This document shows positions 24,649 to 33,487 of a stretch of DNA of 36,279 bases, in pieces. Position numbers and translations under genes: made by a program. Position 1 is the stretch's first letter; each line of letters starts with the position of its first letter. Source of the stretch: a virus; IMG/VR virus record IMGVR_UViG_3300009068_000089, positions 1-36,279 of that record; one strand, given 5' to 3'. The notes under the pieces are model-generated. The model saw only the letters and a list, made by a program, of their open reading frames with translations. It was not told the origin of the DNA and did not search any database.

Positions 24649-27600
24649 GTACGAATTGCTCATACGGCCGACATCCACATTCGGTCTCTTTCTCGGCATG
24701 ATGAGTATCGTGAAGTATTCACGGCATTCATTAAAGATTGTAAGAAGAATAAGGTCGATCACATCTTCATAGGTGGTGACATCTTCCATACAAAGACAAC
24801 CGGAATTTCTCCCGAATATATTGATTTCCTTACGTGGTGGTTGGAATCAATGGCCGGGGTGGCTCAAGTTCACCTCACACTCGGTAATCATGATGGAAAT
24901 CTGGTAAACCTGTCCAGACAAGATGCAGTGTCTCCGATCGTATCAGCCTTAAATAACCCCAAGGTTCATCTCTATAAGAAGAGCGGGGTATATGAGTTTC
25001 ATCCTGGATTCAATTGGTGCGTCTATTCTCTCTTTGATGAAGAGGGGTGGAAAGACGTGAAGCCGGAGCCTGGTAAGATCAACATCGCATGTTACCATGG
25101 CCCAGTTCATGGCGCAGTCACTGAATCTGGATGGGAACTTGACGAAGCACAATTGAAGGTTGAATTTTTTAAGGATTATCCTTATGTGTTTCTCGGTGAC
25201 ATTCACCAGACGCAATATCTCGGATATAGAGAAACATCTGGCGGCGAAAAGAAGCCGTGGATAGGTTTTCCAGGAACCCCAATACAACAAAATTATGCCG
25301 AGGAGTTGGATCACGGTTACTTTTTGTGGGATATCAATGATGAGAATGATTGGGATGTCAAGTTCAAGAAGCTACCAAATTCAAAACCGTATGTGACGAT
25401 CCAGTGGGGCGGTTCACAAAAGGACTTTCTAAAAGAAGTCACTAAGTACCCTAAGCAATCTAGGTTCAGGATCAAGTCCCAGATGGAATTGAGCCAGGAC
25501 GATGTAAGCTTTTTGAACGAGACCTTAAAGACGACCTATGCAGCAACAGAGGTTACCTTCAAATCAGAGTATCGAGCATCTAATGAGACAATCAAGACTG
25601 GATCGACAACAATAGCAAAATCTGATCTAACGTCTCCTGATGTCATCATGGGTCTGATTCAGACATATTGTAAAGAGAATGGTAACACCGATGTTGATTG
25701 GGACTCGATGTCCAGTCAGATCAAAAAGTATATGTCTGCTGTTGCATCAACTGATGATTATGTTAAGGGTTCTAAGTGGTCTTTAAGACATTTGAAGTGG
25801 GACAATACTTTTGCGTATGGTGAAGAGAATGAGATTGATTTCACCAAGCTGAATGGAATCGTTGGAATCTTTGGACCAAATCGTACTGGAAAATCTTCGA
25901 TTGTTGGTACGATGATGTATTCATTGTTTAACACAACTGACAGAGGGTCGCTAAAGAACCTGCATGTTTGTAACATCAGAAAACCTTATTGTTATGCTCG
26001 GGCAATTTTTGATCACAACAGCAAAGTTTATATTACTGAGAGACAGACAACAAAATCAATTACAAAAAAAGGTGTGACAACTGCATCAACATCTCTCAAC
26101 TTCTATAGGATGAGGGATGACGGTGAGGTTGACGACCTATGTGATGATCTTCGTACTGGAACAGAGAAGGCAATAAGAAACCTCATTGGTACTAGCGAAG
26201 ATTTTTCATTGACCGCTTTGTCTGCGCAGGGTGACATCAATGCATTTATTTACCAAGGATCAACTAGAAGAAGAGCAACGTTATCCAGGTTCTTAGGTCT
26301 AGACATCTTCGACAAGATGTATGACATGTCTTCAAAGGATCTCAATGGATTTAAGGCGCAACTGAAAAACTTTCCCGATAGAAATTGGGATGAACTTCAG
26401 TTAAATCATGGCAAGACGATCCTAGATTTATCCGAAAAGATCGATGAACTGGTATCGTCTTCCCAGGATGCTCAAAATGAAGTCTCTGGGTTGAGAACAG
26501 AGTTGGCATCTCATAAGGGTCATAAGCCTGTGACTGTAATTGATGTTCAGCTTCACGAGCAAAAAGTTAAGAGCCTAAAGACGATATGCAATGATTCATG
26601 TTCAAAGATTGACACTATTAAAGATGAGATCATCGTTTTAAAAGATAAACTAAAGATTGTTGAGGAAGTTGAAGCTTCTGATGACATTGACAGTTTGAAG
26701 AAGAAGTTATCTGCGATTGATTCATTAGAGAAGTCAATTCTTGAATTGCAACATCTTCATGACAAAGAGTCAACGTTGTTAAAGATCCAACAAAAATCGT
26801 TAAAAATTCTAGATGAAGTTCCCTGCGGAGACGACTATCCTACTTGTAAGTTTATTAAGGATGCTCATCAGAATAAGGACAAGATTGTTACACAGAACGA
26901 GAAGGCTTCGGCAACTTTAAAGAAGTTAAATGACCTTAACGATGCATTGAGCAAACTTGAGAAAGAATCTTTGGTTTCAAAGATCTCAAAGTTAGAGAAG
27001 GCAACGATGTTGTCTTCAAAATTGAACCTTGAAATATCTCGTAAAGAGACAGAGATTGAGAAGATTCGTTCAAATTGTGAAACGCTGACTGCAAATCTAA
27101 ATGATGCAGAGCTTAAGTTAATTGACCTACAAGAGGCATTAAAAAATGATGAAAATTCAGAGGTTGTTTCTCTTAGATCAAAAATAGAAACATTGTCTAG
27201 GTCAATCAAAGAGCGGGATGATGCAAGGATGATGTTGGCTACGCAACGTGGTCGATTGATGTCTGAGCTTGAGAAACTCGATGCAGAGAAAGAATCAAGG
27301 GACAAGCTACTCAGGACGATGAAGACATACGAGATCATCTCAGGAGCTTTTTCAAAGAAAGGAATTCCATTGATCATCACTCGTTCACAGCTTCCTGTGA
27401 TCAATGCAGAGATATCCAAGATTTTACACGGAATTGTTGATTTCTCTGTTGAAATGGAAAATGATGATGAATCAGACGCGTCTGAGATCTACATAAATTA
27501 TGGAGATTCTAGGAGAATCATTGAGCTGTGTTCTGGAATGGAGAAGACCATTGCTTCTATTGCATTAAGAGTTGCATTAGTCAATGTTTCTTCAATGTCA

Positions 27601-27804
27601 AAATCAGATATGTTTATCATTGATGAAGGATTTGGAACACTAGATGATGCTGGGGTAGAATCTTGCAATAGACTATTGACAAGCCTTAAGAAGTTTTTTA
27701 GATTAATTTTGGTCATTACTCATGTTGATGGAATTAAAGACGTTGCTGATCATATTTTAGAGATCACAAAGAACGAAAAGGATTCAAAGATGGTGCTTGT
27801 ATGA
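24646..27804 (+). CDS. Single-chain Mre11-Rad50 (SbcD-SbcC) fusion, T4 gp47 plus gp46 functions
   Basis: A 1052-residue protein. Residues 1-360 form a calcineurin-like Mre11/SbcD nuclease: D9 and H11 (HTADIHI), D45 (IGGDIFH), N81-H82 (LGNHDGN), H151 (CYHGPVHG) and GDIH (184-187). After a short linker a complete Rad50/SbcC ATPase follows: Walker A GPNRTGKSS (410-418), a coiled coil of about 600-710 and 740-890, a hook-like apex PCGDDYPTC (C727, C734), signature SGMEK (963-967) and Walker B IIDEGFGTLD (D993, E994) with ITH after it. The complex processes DNA ends for recombination. T4, T5 and bacteria encode the two subunits as separate genes. The frame is continuous with no stop, and the next gene overlaps its last four bases. 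Confidence 0.93.
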   Translation: MVRIAHTADIHIRSLSRHDEYREVFTAFIKDCKKNKVDHIFIGGDIFHTKTTGISPEYIDFLTWWLESMAGVAQVHLTLGNHDGNLVNLSRQDAVSPIVSALNNPKVHLYKKSGVYEFHPGFNWCVYSLFDEEGWKDVKPEPGKINIACYHGPVHGAVTESGWELDEAQLKVEFFKDYPYVFLGDIHQTQYLGYRETSGGEKKPWIGFPGTPIQQNYAEELDHGYFLWDINDENDWDVKFKKLPNSKPYVTIQWGGSQKDFLKEVTKYPKQSRFRIKSQMELSQDDVSFLNETLKTTYAATEVTFKSEYRASNETIKTGSTTIAKSDLTSPDVIMGLIQTYCKENGNTDVDWDSMSSQIKKYMSAVASTDDYVKGSKWSLRHLKWDNTFAYGEENEIDFTKLNGIVGIFGPNRTGKSSIVGTMMYSLFNTTDRGSLKNLHVCNIRKPYCYARAIFDHNSKVYITERQTTKSITKKGVTTASTSLNFYRMRDDGEVDDLCDDLRTGTEKAIRNLIGTSEDFSLTALSAQGDINAFIYQGSTRRRATLSRFLGLDIFDKMYDMSSKDLNGFKAQLKNFPDRNWDELQLNHGKTILDLSEKIDELVSSSQDAQNEVSGLRTELASHKGHKPVTVIDVQLHEQKVKSLKTICNDSCSKIDTIKDEIIVLKDKLKIVEEVEASDDIDSLKKKLSAIDSLEKSILELQHLHDKESTLLKIQQKSLKILDEVPCGDDYPTCKFIKDAHQNKDKIVTQNEKASATLKKLNDLNDALSKLEKESLVSKISKLEKATMLSSKLNLEISRKETEIEKIRSNCETLTANLNDAELKLIDLQEALKNDENSEVVSLRSKIETLSRSIKERDDARMMLATQRGRLMSELEKLDAEKESRDKLLRTMKTYEIISGAFSKKGIPLIITRSQLPVINAEISKILHGIVDFSVEMENDDESDASEIYINYGDSRRIIELCSGMEKTIASIALRVALVNVSSMSKSDMFIIDEGFGTLDDAGVESCNRLLTSLKKFFRLILVITHVDGIKDVADHILEITKNEKDSKMVLV

Positions 27805-28100
27805 ACGAATGGAAACCGTATTTGAATGATAGATTGATAAAAGAATGTGAAGGTTTCTATGTGATTAAGCCCGTTGAAGAGAGACAAATAGTCCCTCTTT
27901 CATGTCCAGTTTGCGATTATTTGATGAGAACTGTTGATGATGAAAAATCATATCGGGAGTTTGAATGTTGCGAAAGCTGTGAGACTTTTTGGGCTAGACC
28001 AAGATTCCCCTTTTGGAAAGAAGGATGGCGTCCAACAAAAGAGCAGGTTCAAGAAAAGCTTGGTGGAAGAAAAAAGATTACGGTAAATATGCTGTTTTAG
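27801..28100 (+). CDS. Small zinc-ribbon protein
   Basis: A 99-residue protein with two cysteine pairs, C35-x2-C38 (LSCPVCDY) and C57-x2-C60 (CCESCE), about 19 residues apart as in a zinc ribbon. Aromatic and basic residues follow (FWARPRFPFWKEGWRP). It could bind nucleic acid or act as a partner of the recombination or packaging proteins. The start overlaps the end of the Mre11-Rad50 gene by four bases (ATGA), so it is almost certainly translationally coupled to it. No Shine-Dalgarno beyond a GGTG. I do not recognise a named family. Confidence 0.75.
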   Translation: MNEWKPYLNDRLIKECEGFYVIKPVEERQIVPLSCPVCDYLMRTVDDEKSYREFECCESCETFWARPRFPFWKEGWRPTKEQVQEKLGGRKKITVNMLF

Positions 28101-28139
28101 TTTATCTCAATATTTAGATACTGAGGATTATTGTCTGAT

Positions 28140-28520
28140 ATGTCAGAATTAGATTACAACGCTTTAGGCCAAGCCATTGATACAACATGGGGGAGATCAT
28201 CATCTCCAATCGTAAATTCATTTTCTATTAAAATGAAGTTGGTAGGACCAGACATGCTTTCAGTCACCTATCAAACTGTTGTTAATTTTGCATCAGAAAG
28301 ACAAATGTTACAGGTGAAAATTCGAGAAGAAGAATTATCACTTGGCAACATTAAATCAGTCATTGATGCCGTCAAAAAGTCTTATAAGGATTTAACTTCA
28401 AAAGCATTGAAAACGAAAGAAGTTAGTTCTGGAGATTCGGTCGAAATAGTGGGATTTGGAGTACACAATCCAAAAAGAACTGCGCTTTATCGTAAGCAAG
28501 TCATGTTTGAGATAGGTTGA
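28140..28520 (+). CDS. Unknown protein upstream of terminase
   Basis: A 126-residue protein from the ATG at 28140. A TTG three codons upstream (28131) is closer to the GAGG at 28123-28126, so the start is uncertain. The fold looks alpha/beta, with strands FSIKMKLVGPDMLSVTYQTVVNF, then a long helix (NIKSVIDAVKKSYKDL), then a strand pair ending VEIVGFGVHNPKRTALYRKQVMFEI. It does not resemble the T4 small terminase gp16, although its place directly before the large terminase (four-base gap) is where a small subunit or packaging cofactor would be expected. Function unknown. Confidence 0.68.
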   Translation: MSELDYNALGQAIDTTWGRSSSPIVNSFSIKMKLVGPDMLSVTYQTVVNFASERQMLQVKIREEELSLGNIKSVIDAVKKSYKDLTSKALKTKEVSSGDSVEIVGFGVHNPKRTALYRKQVMFEIG

Positions 28521-28524
28521 ACGG

Positions 28525-30159
28525 ATGCAAGAAAAACTGCTGACAAAACAGCAACAAGTTAATGAGATAATACGTTGTGGTAAAGACCCAGCGTATTTTA
28601 TCAGAAAATATGCCAAGATCCAGCATCCGTTGAAAGGAACAATTCCTTTTGATCTTTATGATTTTCAGGAAGATTGCTTAAATGATTTTCAAAACAATCG
28701 TTTTAACATCGTTCTAAAATCTCGTCAGCTTGGTTTATCTACGATTTCAGCTGCATATGCAACTTGGTTAGCGATATTCTATAAAGACAAGAATGTCCTC
28801 GTCATCGCAACGAAACTAGCTACTGCACAGAACTTCATCAAAAAAGTTCATGTCATGCTACAATCGCTTCCAACTTGGTTGTTGATGCCGAAGTTTGAAC
28901 CTTCAAAACAACAAATATCTTTTAGTAATGGTTCCCAAGTCAAAGCAGTTCCTACATCTGAAGATGCCGGTCGTTCTGAATCTCTATCTCTATTGATCGT
29001 TGACGAGTGTGCATTCATTAGAGACTTTGATACGATCTGGACAGGTTTGTATCCTACGTTGACAACAGGTGGTAATGCAATTCTTATTTCATCACCTAAT
29101 GGTGTTGGTGGTCTGTATTATCGGTTATGGGTGGAAGCAGAAGCAGGAACAAACGAATTTAATCCGATAAGGTTACCGTGGACTGTCCATCCTGAGCATG
29201 ATGAAGCTTGGTTTATTAAAGAGACTCGTAATCTTCCAAAGAGAAAAGTTAGTCAAGAGTATCTTTGTGACTTCATCACATCAGGTGACACATTCCTGCA
29301 ATCAGAAGACTTAGAAGATCTTCGTTCTATGATTCGTCCACCGTTGGAGAAGACTGGATTTGATAGAAACATTTGGGTTTGGGAACAGCCCATCCTCGAA
29401 AAGAGCTATGTTATCTCTGCAGACGTTGCCCGCGGAGATGCTGCAGATTATTCTTCGTTTCACGTTCTTGATCAAAAGACTTGTGAAGTTGTTGCAGAAT
29501 ACATGGGTAAGATTCCACCTGAAAAGTTTGCTGATGTTCTTGCCGAGTGGGGAAAGAAATATAACAATGCCTTGTTGTGTCCCGAGAATAACACATTCGG
29601 ATATTTCGTCAATGTTAAGTTGAGGGACACAGGATATCCGAGAATATACTATCACAATCATCGAGGAGATGCTTTAAACTACACTCCCCTTAACCAAGAT
29701 GAATTGCCCGGGTTTCCTACGAACCAAAAGACGCGAGTACAAATTCTTACAAAATTAGAGGAATTAATCCGTAATAAGACTTTGAAGTGTTATTCTCAAA
29801 GGCTTTATGATCAACTCCAGGCCTTTATTTGGAACGGTAATAAACCAATGGCATCAAAAGATAGTCATGACGATTTGATCATGAGCCTTGCAATTGGTAC
29901 GTGGTTGACTGAAGGCGGCACCGGTACAAATGATGCTGGTTATGCCATGGCTATGGCAATGTTAAAAGCCACTGGTGTTAGTAGCATCGACGCAAGGTCA
30001 ATACCGAATAATCCAACTTATGCATTAGGCGCCAATGCGAAGGGCCAACATCAAATAAATCAGGCGAATGTTTATAAACTCAGGGAAGCTTCTCAAGTTA
30101 AGCATCTTGATCCTAAAACAGATCATGGAATGGATGATTTATCTTGGTTGTACAAGTGA
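28525..30159 (+). CDS. Terminase large subunit (T4 gp17-like)
   Basis: A 544-residue packaging motor. The ATPase domain has a Walker A variant SRQLGLST (66-73), Walker B LLIVDE (D160, E161) and a coupling-motif-like ISSPNG (188-193). The C-terminal RNase H-fold nuclease has D300 (SADVARGD), E354 (LCPENN) and D449/D450 (SHDDLIMSL), the acidic triad of this family. It drives ATP-dependent DNA translocation into the prohead and makes the headful cuts. It is a little shorter than T4 gp17. The next recognisable gene is the portal on which the motor docks, so packaging and head genes form one module. The tail sheath and tube genes that separate gp17 from gp20 in T4 are absent here. Confidence 0.95.
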   Translation: MQEKLLTKQQQVNEIIRCGKDPAYFIRKYAKIQHPLKGTIPFDLYDFQEDCLNDFQNNRFNIVLKSRQLGLSTISAAYATWLAIFYKDKNVLVIATKLATAQNFIKKVHVMLQSLPTWLLMPKFEPSKQQISFSNGSQVKAVPTSEDAGRSESLSLLIVDECAFIRDFDTIWTGLYPTLTTGGNAILISSPNGVGGLYYRLWVEAEAGTNEFNPIRLPWTVHPEHDEAWFIKETRNLPKRKVSQEYLCDFITSGDTFLQSEDLEDLRSMIRPPLEKTGFDRNIWVWEQPILEKSYVISADVARGDAADYSSFHVLDQKTCEVVAEYMGKIPPEKFADVLAEWGKKYNNALLCPENNTFGYFVNVKLRDTGYPRIYYHNHRGDALNYTPLNQDELPGFPTNQKTRVQILTKLEELIRNKTLKCYSQRLYDQLQAFIWNGNKPMASKDSHDDLIMSLAIGTWLTEGGTGTNDAGYAMAMAMLKATGVSSIDARSIPNNPTYALGANAKGQHQINQANVYKLREASQVKHLDPKTDHGMDDLSWLYK

Positions 30160-30190
30160 GTGTATAGATATAGCAATGTGAGGTATGGAA

Positions 30191-30556
30191 ATGAAGATTA
30201 ATCTTAAGAAATTACAAGAGTCGATTAACAAAGACGCAAATCTCATTTATGAAGGTTTGAACACTGGTGAAGCAAAAAAGCTTTATGGTCTTGTTGTGGA
30301 TCTATACGAGGAAATTAATTCCTTTGAAAAGGAAGCTCCTCATGCTGCTGTTAACGCACTGTCTCCTCATCTTAATCACGTTCATGAAATGTTGGAAAAT
30401 ATGTTGAGTGAACCGTTAAATTATGTTTCTAAGTTAGAAGATGAGCCTGCCGAAGAATTTGAATCTTCAGAAGAAGAAGAATTGGAACTTTCTGATGAGG
30501 AAGTTCCTTCTGAAGAAGATTTAGAGTCTGATGAAGATGAGCTTGAAATTGATTGA
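30191..30556 (+). CDS. Unknown small acidic protein between terminase and portal
   Basis: A 121-residue protein. I prefer the ATG at 30191 to the in-frame ATG at 30185 because GAGG (30180-30183) is seven bases from the former and one from the latter. The N-terminal 80 residues look helical (INLKKLQESINKDANLIYEG and so on). The last 40 are almost all Glu, Asp and Ser, a disordered acidic tail that could mimic DNA or shield a basic partner. Its place suggests a packaging accessory or prohead-core component, by inference only. No family recognised. Confidence 0.62.
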   Translation: MKINLKKLQESINKDANLIYEGLNTGEAKKLYGLVVDLYEEINSFEKEAPHAAVNALSPHLNHVHEMLENMLSEPLNYVSKLEDEPAEEFESSEEEELELSDEEVPSEEDLESDEDELEID

Positions 30557-30620
30557 CAGTTAATCAAATCGTTATTTTAAGTTTATAATATCTGTGGTTA
30601 GGGATTAAAGAAGGCATAAA

Positions 30621-32543
30621 GTGTCCAAAGACGATAGGAACAAGAACCTATTTCAACGATTGTCTCGACTTTTTAAAAGCGGGCCTGTCGTTAAACGTAA
30701 GGTAAAAACGTTTGATACAACGGTTGCAGTTGCTGACAAGGTAAAGTCATCAGGCGCTCTGTTATTTCAACGTTCTACATCACCTACATACTCTGTAATC
30801 ACTGCAAATTCTTATAACTTATCAGAACGACTGATGAGGTATCAAGATTTTCAAGAGATGGAGTACACTGCCGAAATTGCAGCTGCAATGGACATCTATG
30901 CAGATGAGACAGTCGCACAGGATGACAAGGGAAGAGTTCTTCACGTTTATTCTGATGATGAAAAGATCAGGGACATTTTAGAGGATCTTTTTTATAACAT
31001 CATCAACGTAGAGTTTAATCTTCGTTCTTGGGCAAGAAACTTGGTTAAGTACGGAGATTTCTTTCTTTATAATGATGTTTCTCCCACGCAGGGAGTCATT
31101 CATGCATTTCCAATCCCAGTAAATGAGATTGAGCGTGAAGAGAACTACGATCGTGAAGATCCGTTTGCTGTTAGATATCGTTGGTCAACATTGGGAAATA
31201 GAACACTGGAAAATTGGGAAGTAACCCATTTTCGTCTTCTTGGAAACGACATGTTTCTTCCTTATGGTTCATCATTGATTGAGCCTGCTCGTAGGATTTG
31301 GAGACAATTAATTCTACTAGAAGATGCGATGTTGGTGTATCGTATCGTTCGTGCCCCTGAGCGCCGTGTATTCTATATTGACGTAGCCAATATCCCTCCA
31401 GAAAACGTTCCAATGTATGTGGAGGAACAAAGAAAAAACCTTAGGTCCAGTCAGGTTATAGATCGTACAACGGGGCGTGTTGATCTTCGTTATAATCCTT
31501 TGAGCGTTGAGGACGATTACTTTATTGCTGTTCGTGGCGGTGAGTCAGGAACAAAGATTGATACACTTTCTGGCGGACAAAATGCTGCGTCTGTAGAAGA
31601 TGTTCAGTATATGCAGAAGAAGTTATTTGCTGCATTAAAGGTTCCACGAGCATATCTTGGATACGATGAAATGCTTTCTTCTAAGGCAACGCTAGCGCAA
31701 GAGGACATTCGATTCTCTCGTACGATCGCTGTAATTCAAAAGACTTTGATTGCAGAGTTAAGCAAGTTAGCAATCATTCATTTATATTCTCATGGATATG
31801 ACGGTGAAGATCTTCAAAACTTTACTCTTAGATTGTCAAATCCTTCAACGATTGCACAACAACAAAAATTAGAACTTTGGAAATCAAAGTTTGAAATTGG
31901 TGCAGCGCTTCCTGAAGGAATGGGTAGTCGTAGATTTGTTCAACGTGAAATTTGGGGTCTCAACGATGAAGAGATCGATGAGATGAATGATCAACGCTTG
32001 AAAGAGAAGATTACTGACTTAGGAATCGAAGGAGCCAAGGCTGGCGGTGGAGATGAAGGTGGCGAAGAAACACCGGCCTCTCCCGAAACACCGCCAGAAG
32101 AAGCGCCTGCAGCTGGAGAAGAAGAATCTACTGGGCTATTTGCTTCAGACAACGCCGCGGATGATGCGAAACCAGGCACTAAGCTTTTAATGTCTGGTGA
32201 TATTGATGAAGATGAGATTTTACCATCTCTTGAAGAAAAAGACCTACCTGTAAAAAAGAGCAAGAGAACAAGAAAAGGTTCAAGACACAGAAAAACAAAC
32301 GGGTTTGTAGATTTTGAAAGATCGTTAGATCATAGAAACGTTTTAGCAAAACCATTTGATGAAGAATTCTTTAGCAATCCTTTAGGCGAATCAACTAATC
32401 GAAAACAAATGTCGCAGCCTCCGCTATCTCCTGATATGATGTCTACTTTAAAGAAGATGTCAAATTCTTTAGGAATTGTTAAACAGTCAGAGGGACTGTT
32501 GACCGAAGGTGAAGAGGAAATAGATCTCAATGTCGAGGAATAA
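30621..32543 (+). CDS. Portal protein (T4 gp20-like) with acidic C-terminal extension
   Basis: A 640-residue protein with a GTG start behind AAGAAGG. The N-terminal two thirds (about 50-470) match the T4-type portal: a SYNLSERLMRYQDFQEMEYTAEIAAAMDIYADE stretch, SWARNLVKYGDFF, a FRLLGNDMFLPYGSS element, PERRVFYIDVANIPP, and KVPRAYLGYDEM before the channel helix region. Twelve copies form the ring through which DNA enters the prohead, and on which scaffold and terminase assemble. The C-terminal 170 residues are Glu/Pro/Gly-rich and probably disordered, with a basic patch (KKSKRTRKGSRHRK), which makes this longer than T4 gp20. A terminator follows 36 bases after the stop. Confidence 0.93.
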   Translation: MSKDDRNKNLFQRLSRLFKSGPVVKRKVKTFDTTVAVADKVKSSGALLFQRSTSPTYSVITANSYNLSERLMRYQDFQEMEYTAEIAAAMDIYADETVAQDDKGRVLHVYSDDEKIRDILEDLFYNIINVEFNLRSWARNLVKYGDFFLYNDVSPTQGVIHAFPIPVNEIEREENYDREDPFAVRYRWSTLGNRTLENWEVTHFRLLGNDMFLPYGSSLIEPARRIWRQLILLEDAMLVYRIVRAPERRVFYIDVANIPPENVPMYVEEQRKNLRSSQVIDRTTGRVDLRYNPLSVEDDYFIAVRGGESGTKIDTLSGGQNAASVEDVQYMQKKLFAALKVPRAYLGYDEMLSSKATLAQEDIRFSRTIAVIQKTLIAELSKLAIIHLYSHGYDGEDLQNFTLRLSNPSTIAQQQKLELWKSKFEIGAALPEGMGSRRFVQREIWGLNDEEIDEMNDQRLKEKITDLGIEGAKAGGGDEGGEETPASPETPPEEAPAAGEEESTGLFASDNAADDAKPGTKLLMSGDIDEDEILPSLEEKDLPVKKSKRTRKGSRHRKTNGFVDFERSLDHRNVLAKPFDEEFFSNPLGESTNRKQMSQPPLSPDMMSTLKKMSNSLGIVKQSEGLLTEGEEEIDLNVEE

Positions 32544-32578
32544 CTCTAAAATTACTCGATATTTATGCCATTATTATC

Positions 32579-32602
32579 ATCCGTCGATAATCGATGGATT
32601 TT
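32579..32602 (+). terminator. Rho-independent terminator after the portal gene
   Basis: Arms ATCCGTCGA (32579-32587) and TCGATGGAT (32591-32599) form a 9-bp stem with one G-U pair and a 3-base loop, followed by TTTT (32599-32602). It would separate portal transcription from the protease and scaffold genes, allowing different dosage. Confidence 0.65.
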
Positions 32603-32632
32603 CTGGAAGCAACCTGAAAGGATCTGACCCAA

Positions 32633-33487
32633 ATGTCGGCTCATAACAAAAAAAGAAATACAGGACTATTATACGAGTTCCTCATTCACACAATTTCTCA
32701 GGCACTAGTAGATGATGATAAGCGAAAATCTTCTCGTGCCTTAAAGATAATCAAGACGCACTTTAAGCCTGGTACTGAGCTCTATAAGGAGTTTCGTCTT
32801 ATTAATTCAATAATGAAGACGACAGTCAGTGCTGAATCAGTCGCATCATCAATTTTAGGTGAAGCGAAAGTTGCAGCAAGATCTCATGACGTAGATTCTC
32901 TTGATAGAGAAAAATCATTATTGATAAGATCAATCAATCACCAATTAAATGATGATCATTTTTATGATCAACAAATATCTGAGTACAGGACATTTGCTAC
33001 AGTTCAAAATTTATTGAACAGTTGGAGATTAAAGTCCGCAGATCTTTCAAAGATGGCTGAGTATGAGGACCAAGTAGTTCGTTGGTTGGTTACTCCAAAG
33101 ACGGAATCTAATGAGCAGATTACTACAGAGGGAACTGCTGGATCGAATCGCCTTCTCATGAAGATTATGATGAAGAAGCTCGGCGAAAAGTATGATGACA
33201 CCTTGACCACGGAGCAAAAGTCTCTCATCAAGGCTTACGCTTTCTCTGCAGCAAGCGATGATGAAAAAACGATTACATTAAAACTCAATGAGATCAAGGG
33301 AAAACTTTTGAATTCAATTGAGTCTTATGTCGATAACAAAAAAGAAGAAAAATATCTCTCTGATAAGCTGAATGAAGTGAAGTCTGGCTTATTAAATGAG
33401 GTTAAGAAGGTTGATGATTCTGTCGTAGCAGAATACATGTTATACATCAAGTTGATTGATGAGTTGTCAGGAGGAGAAAATGTCTGA
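32633..33487 (+). CDS. Conserved-looking unknown head-module protein
   Basis: A 284-residue, mostly helical protein. The N-terminus (NKKRNTGLLYEFLIHTISQAL) and the HFKPGTELYKEFRLINSIMKTTV segment look well structured. The C-terminal 80 residues are a likely coiled coil (LNEIKGKLLNSIESYVDNKKEEKYLSDKLNEVK). There are no catalytic motifs and no cysteine. It sits between portal and prohead protease, where T4 has the small prohead core genes 67 and 68, so a prohead core or portal-vertex role is a reasonable inference though it is much larger than those. The protease ATG overlaps its last eight bases. A weak AGGAT lies 13 bases before its ATG. Confidence 0.75.
   Translation: MSAHNKKRNTGLLYEFLIHTISQALVDDDKRKSSRALKIIKTHFKPGTELYKEFRLINSIMKTTVSAESVASSILGEAKVAARSHDVDSLDREKSLLIRSINHQLNDDHFYDQQISEYRTFATVQNLLNSWRLKSADLSKMAEYEDQVVRWLVTPKTESNEQITTEGTAGSNRLLMKIMMKKLGEKYDDTLTTEQKSLIKAYAFSAASDDEKTITLKLNEIKGKLLNSIESYVDNKKEEKYLSDKLNEVKSGLLNEVKKVDDSVVAEYMLYIKLIDELSGGENV

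Noticed and set aside
26868-27419. Open frame of 183 codons on the minus strand
   Set aside because: It is the antisense shadow of the Rad50 coiled coil. The plus-strand gene has intact motifs on both sides and the minus product is a Ser/Phe-rich artefact.
30553-30589. TTGACA followed by TATAAT before the portal gene
   Set aside because: Both boxes are perfect, but they are 25 bases apart, too far for a sigma-70 promoter, and no other -35-like box sits at 17 bases. The AT-rich sequence makes single boxes uninformative.
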